Shown here piece after piece: positions 6,518-6,874 of a DNA stretch of 6,874 nt (within the stretch, counting starts at the first letter, position 1; every line of letters starts with the position of its first letter). The stretch is from NCBI GenBank assembly GCA_008081305.1, contig VMCP01000048.1, positions 1 through 6,874 on the forward strand. The letters are read 5' to 3'. Position numbers and translations under genes: made by a program. Under the pieces are notes generated by a model. That model was not told where the DNA came from. It did no database searches and worked only from the letters and a program-made list of their open reading frames with translations. Source of the DNA: Bacteroidota bacterium. Its GTDB lineage: Bacteria; Bacteroidota; Bacteroidia; NS11-12g; UBA955.

Positions 6518-6832
6518 TTACTTCTTGGGTTTCTTTTTAAACATCTCCAACATACGGTCGGTTACTACGAATCCTCCGATAACATTCAAGGTTCCAACAA
6601 AAACCCCCACAAAACCAACGATTAACGAAAAATAATCCGTCGCTTCTGCATTACCTAAAACAATAATAGCACCTATTAACACCACTCCATGTATGGCATT
6701 TGCTCCACTCATCAGAGGGGTGTGCAATACACTAGGTACGTGCGATATTAATTCTACGCCCACGAATGCCATCAGCAAGATGAGGTAGATATATGTGATA
6801 TTCTCACCTATAAATTGAAAAACTGTACTCAT
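6518..6832 (-). CDS. pntAB: NAD(P) transhydrogenase subunit alpha-2 (membrane part of alpha, PntAB)
   Basis: This 104-residue protein is the separate membrane subunit of a three-gene transhydrogenase, equivalent to the C-terminal membrane segment of E. coli PntA. Three hydrophobic helices lie near residues 12-29, 45-60 and 68-92, with a short basic tail ending KKKPKK. Family motifs are VPSVLHTPLMSGANAIHG (32-49) and the end GGFVVTDRMLEMF. His48 sits where the Thermus thermophilus alpha-2 subunit has its channel histidine. It starts 17 bp after the stop of the presumed pntAA, with an AAATTAAA leader and no Shine-Dalgarno sequence, and its stop is three bases before pntB. The split alpha arrangement is known in other bacteria such as Thermus and Rhodospirillum. 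Confidence 0.95.
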   Translation of the reverse strand: MSTVFQFIGENITYIYLILLMAFVGVELISHVPSVLHTPLMSGANAIHGVVLIGAIIVLGNAEATDYFSLIVGFVGVFVGTLNVIGGFVVTDRMLEMFKKKPKK

Positions 6833-6849
6833 TTTAATTTATTAAAGAA

Positions 6850-6874
6850 TTAAGAGGTTAAACGTATTTCGCCA
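6850..6874 (-). CDS. pntAA: C-terminal end of NAD(P) transhydrogenase subunit alpha-1 (PntAA), partial
   Basis: Only the last seven codons and the stop are in the window; the gene lies mostly beyond the right edge. One of three frames reads GEIRLTS then TAA, and the GEI recalls the (D)GEI/V segment near the end of the NAD(H)-binding domain I of known PntA chains (my recollection of E. coli PntA). The position, 17 bp before pntAB, is exactly where pntAA is expected in the pntAA-pntAB-pntB order. The other two frames also meet stops within the visible bases, so the frame is chosen by resemblance and context, not by length. Confidence 0.55.

Noticed and set aside
1..6874. An undescribed defence, mobile or biosynthetic system
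   Set aside because: Every gene fits a known housekeeping family with intact motifs; no repeats, integrase, transposase, toxin-antitoxin pair, unknown conserved gene or long unexplained intergenic region was found.

Overview
The window carries nine protein-coding genes (two cut by its ends), all on the minus strand, packed with gaps of 3 to 63 bp or a 4 bp overlap. The protein types, AT-rich leaders without clear Shine-Dalgarno sequences and Bacteroidota-like -7 motifs suggest a member of Bacteroidota, probably Flavobacteriales. This assignment rests on family resemblance recalled from memory, not on a search.

In the direction of transcription (high to low coordinates) there appear to be two units. 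Unit 1 is the tail of pntAA, then pntAB and pntB (three-subunit proton-translocating NAD(P) transhydrogenase), carA (small subunit of carbamoyl-phosphate synthase) and eno (enolase). It ends at a strong intrinsic terminator at 2534-2560, just after eno. Unit 2 is plsY (glycerol-3-phosphate acyltransferase), clpS (N-degron adaptor), a CoA-transferase alpha subunit, rdgB (house-cleaning dITP/XTP pyrophosphatase) and the start of a queA-family gene that leaves the window at base 1. Within unit 2 the genes are nearly contiguous (5' gap of 17 bp for clpS, an ATGA overlap into the CoA-transferase gene, 3 bp to rdgB, 10 bp to queA), so co-transcription is likely.

The genes are core metabolic and housekeeping functions: redox balance between NADH and NADPH, pyrimidine/arginine precursor supply, glycolysis, phospholipid synthesis, protein turnover, ketoacid activation, nucleotide pool sanitation and tRNA modification. 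No mobile element, repeat array, CRISPR, tRNA or rRNA gene was seen, and no intergenic stretch exceeds about 65 bp. I found no evidence of an undescribed biological system. The points worth a second look are smaller: a terminator lying inside the longest plsY reading frame, which moves its start; the proton-channel histidine of the transhydrogenase sitting in the small alpha-2 subunit instead of PntB; a CoA-transferase alpha subunit without its beta partner next to it; and a QueA-like protein resembling the Bacteroidota paralogue more than classical QueA.
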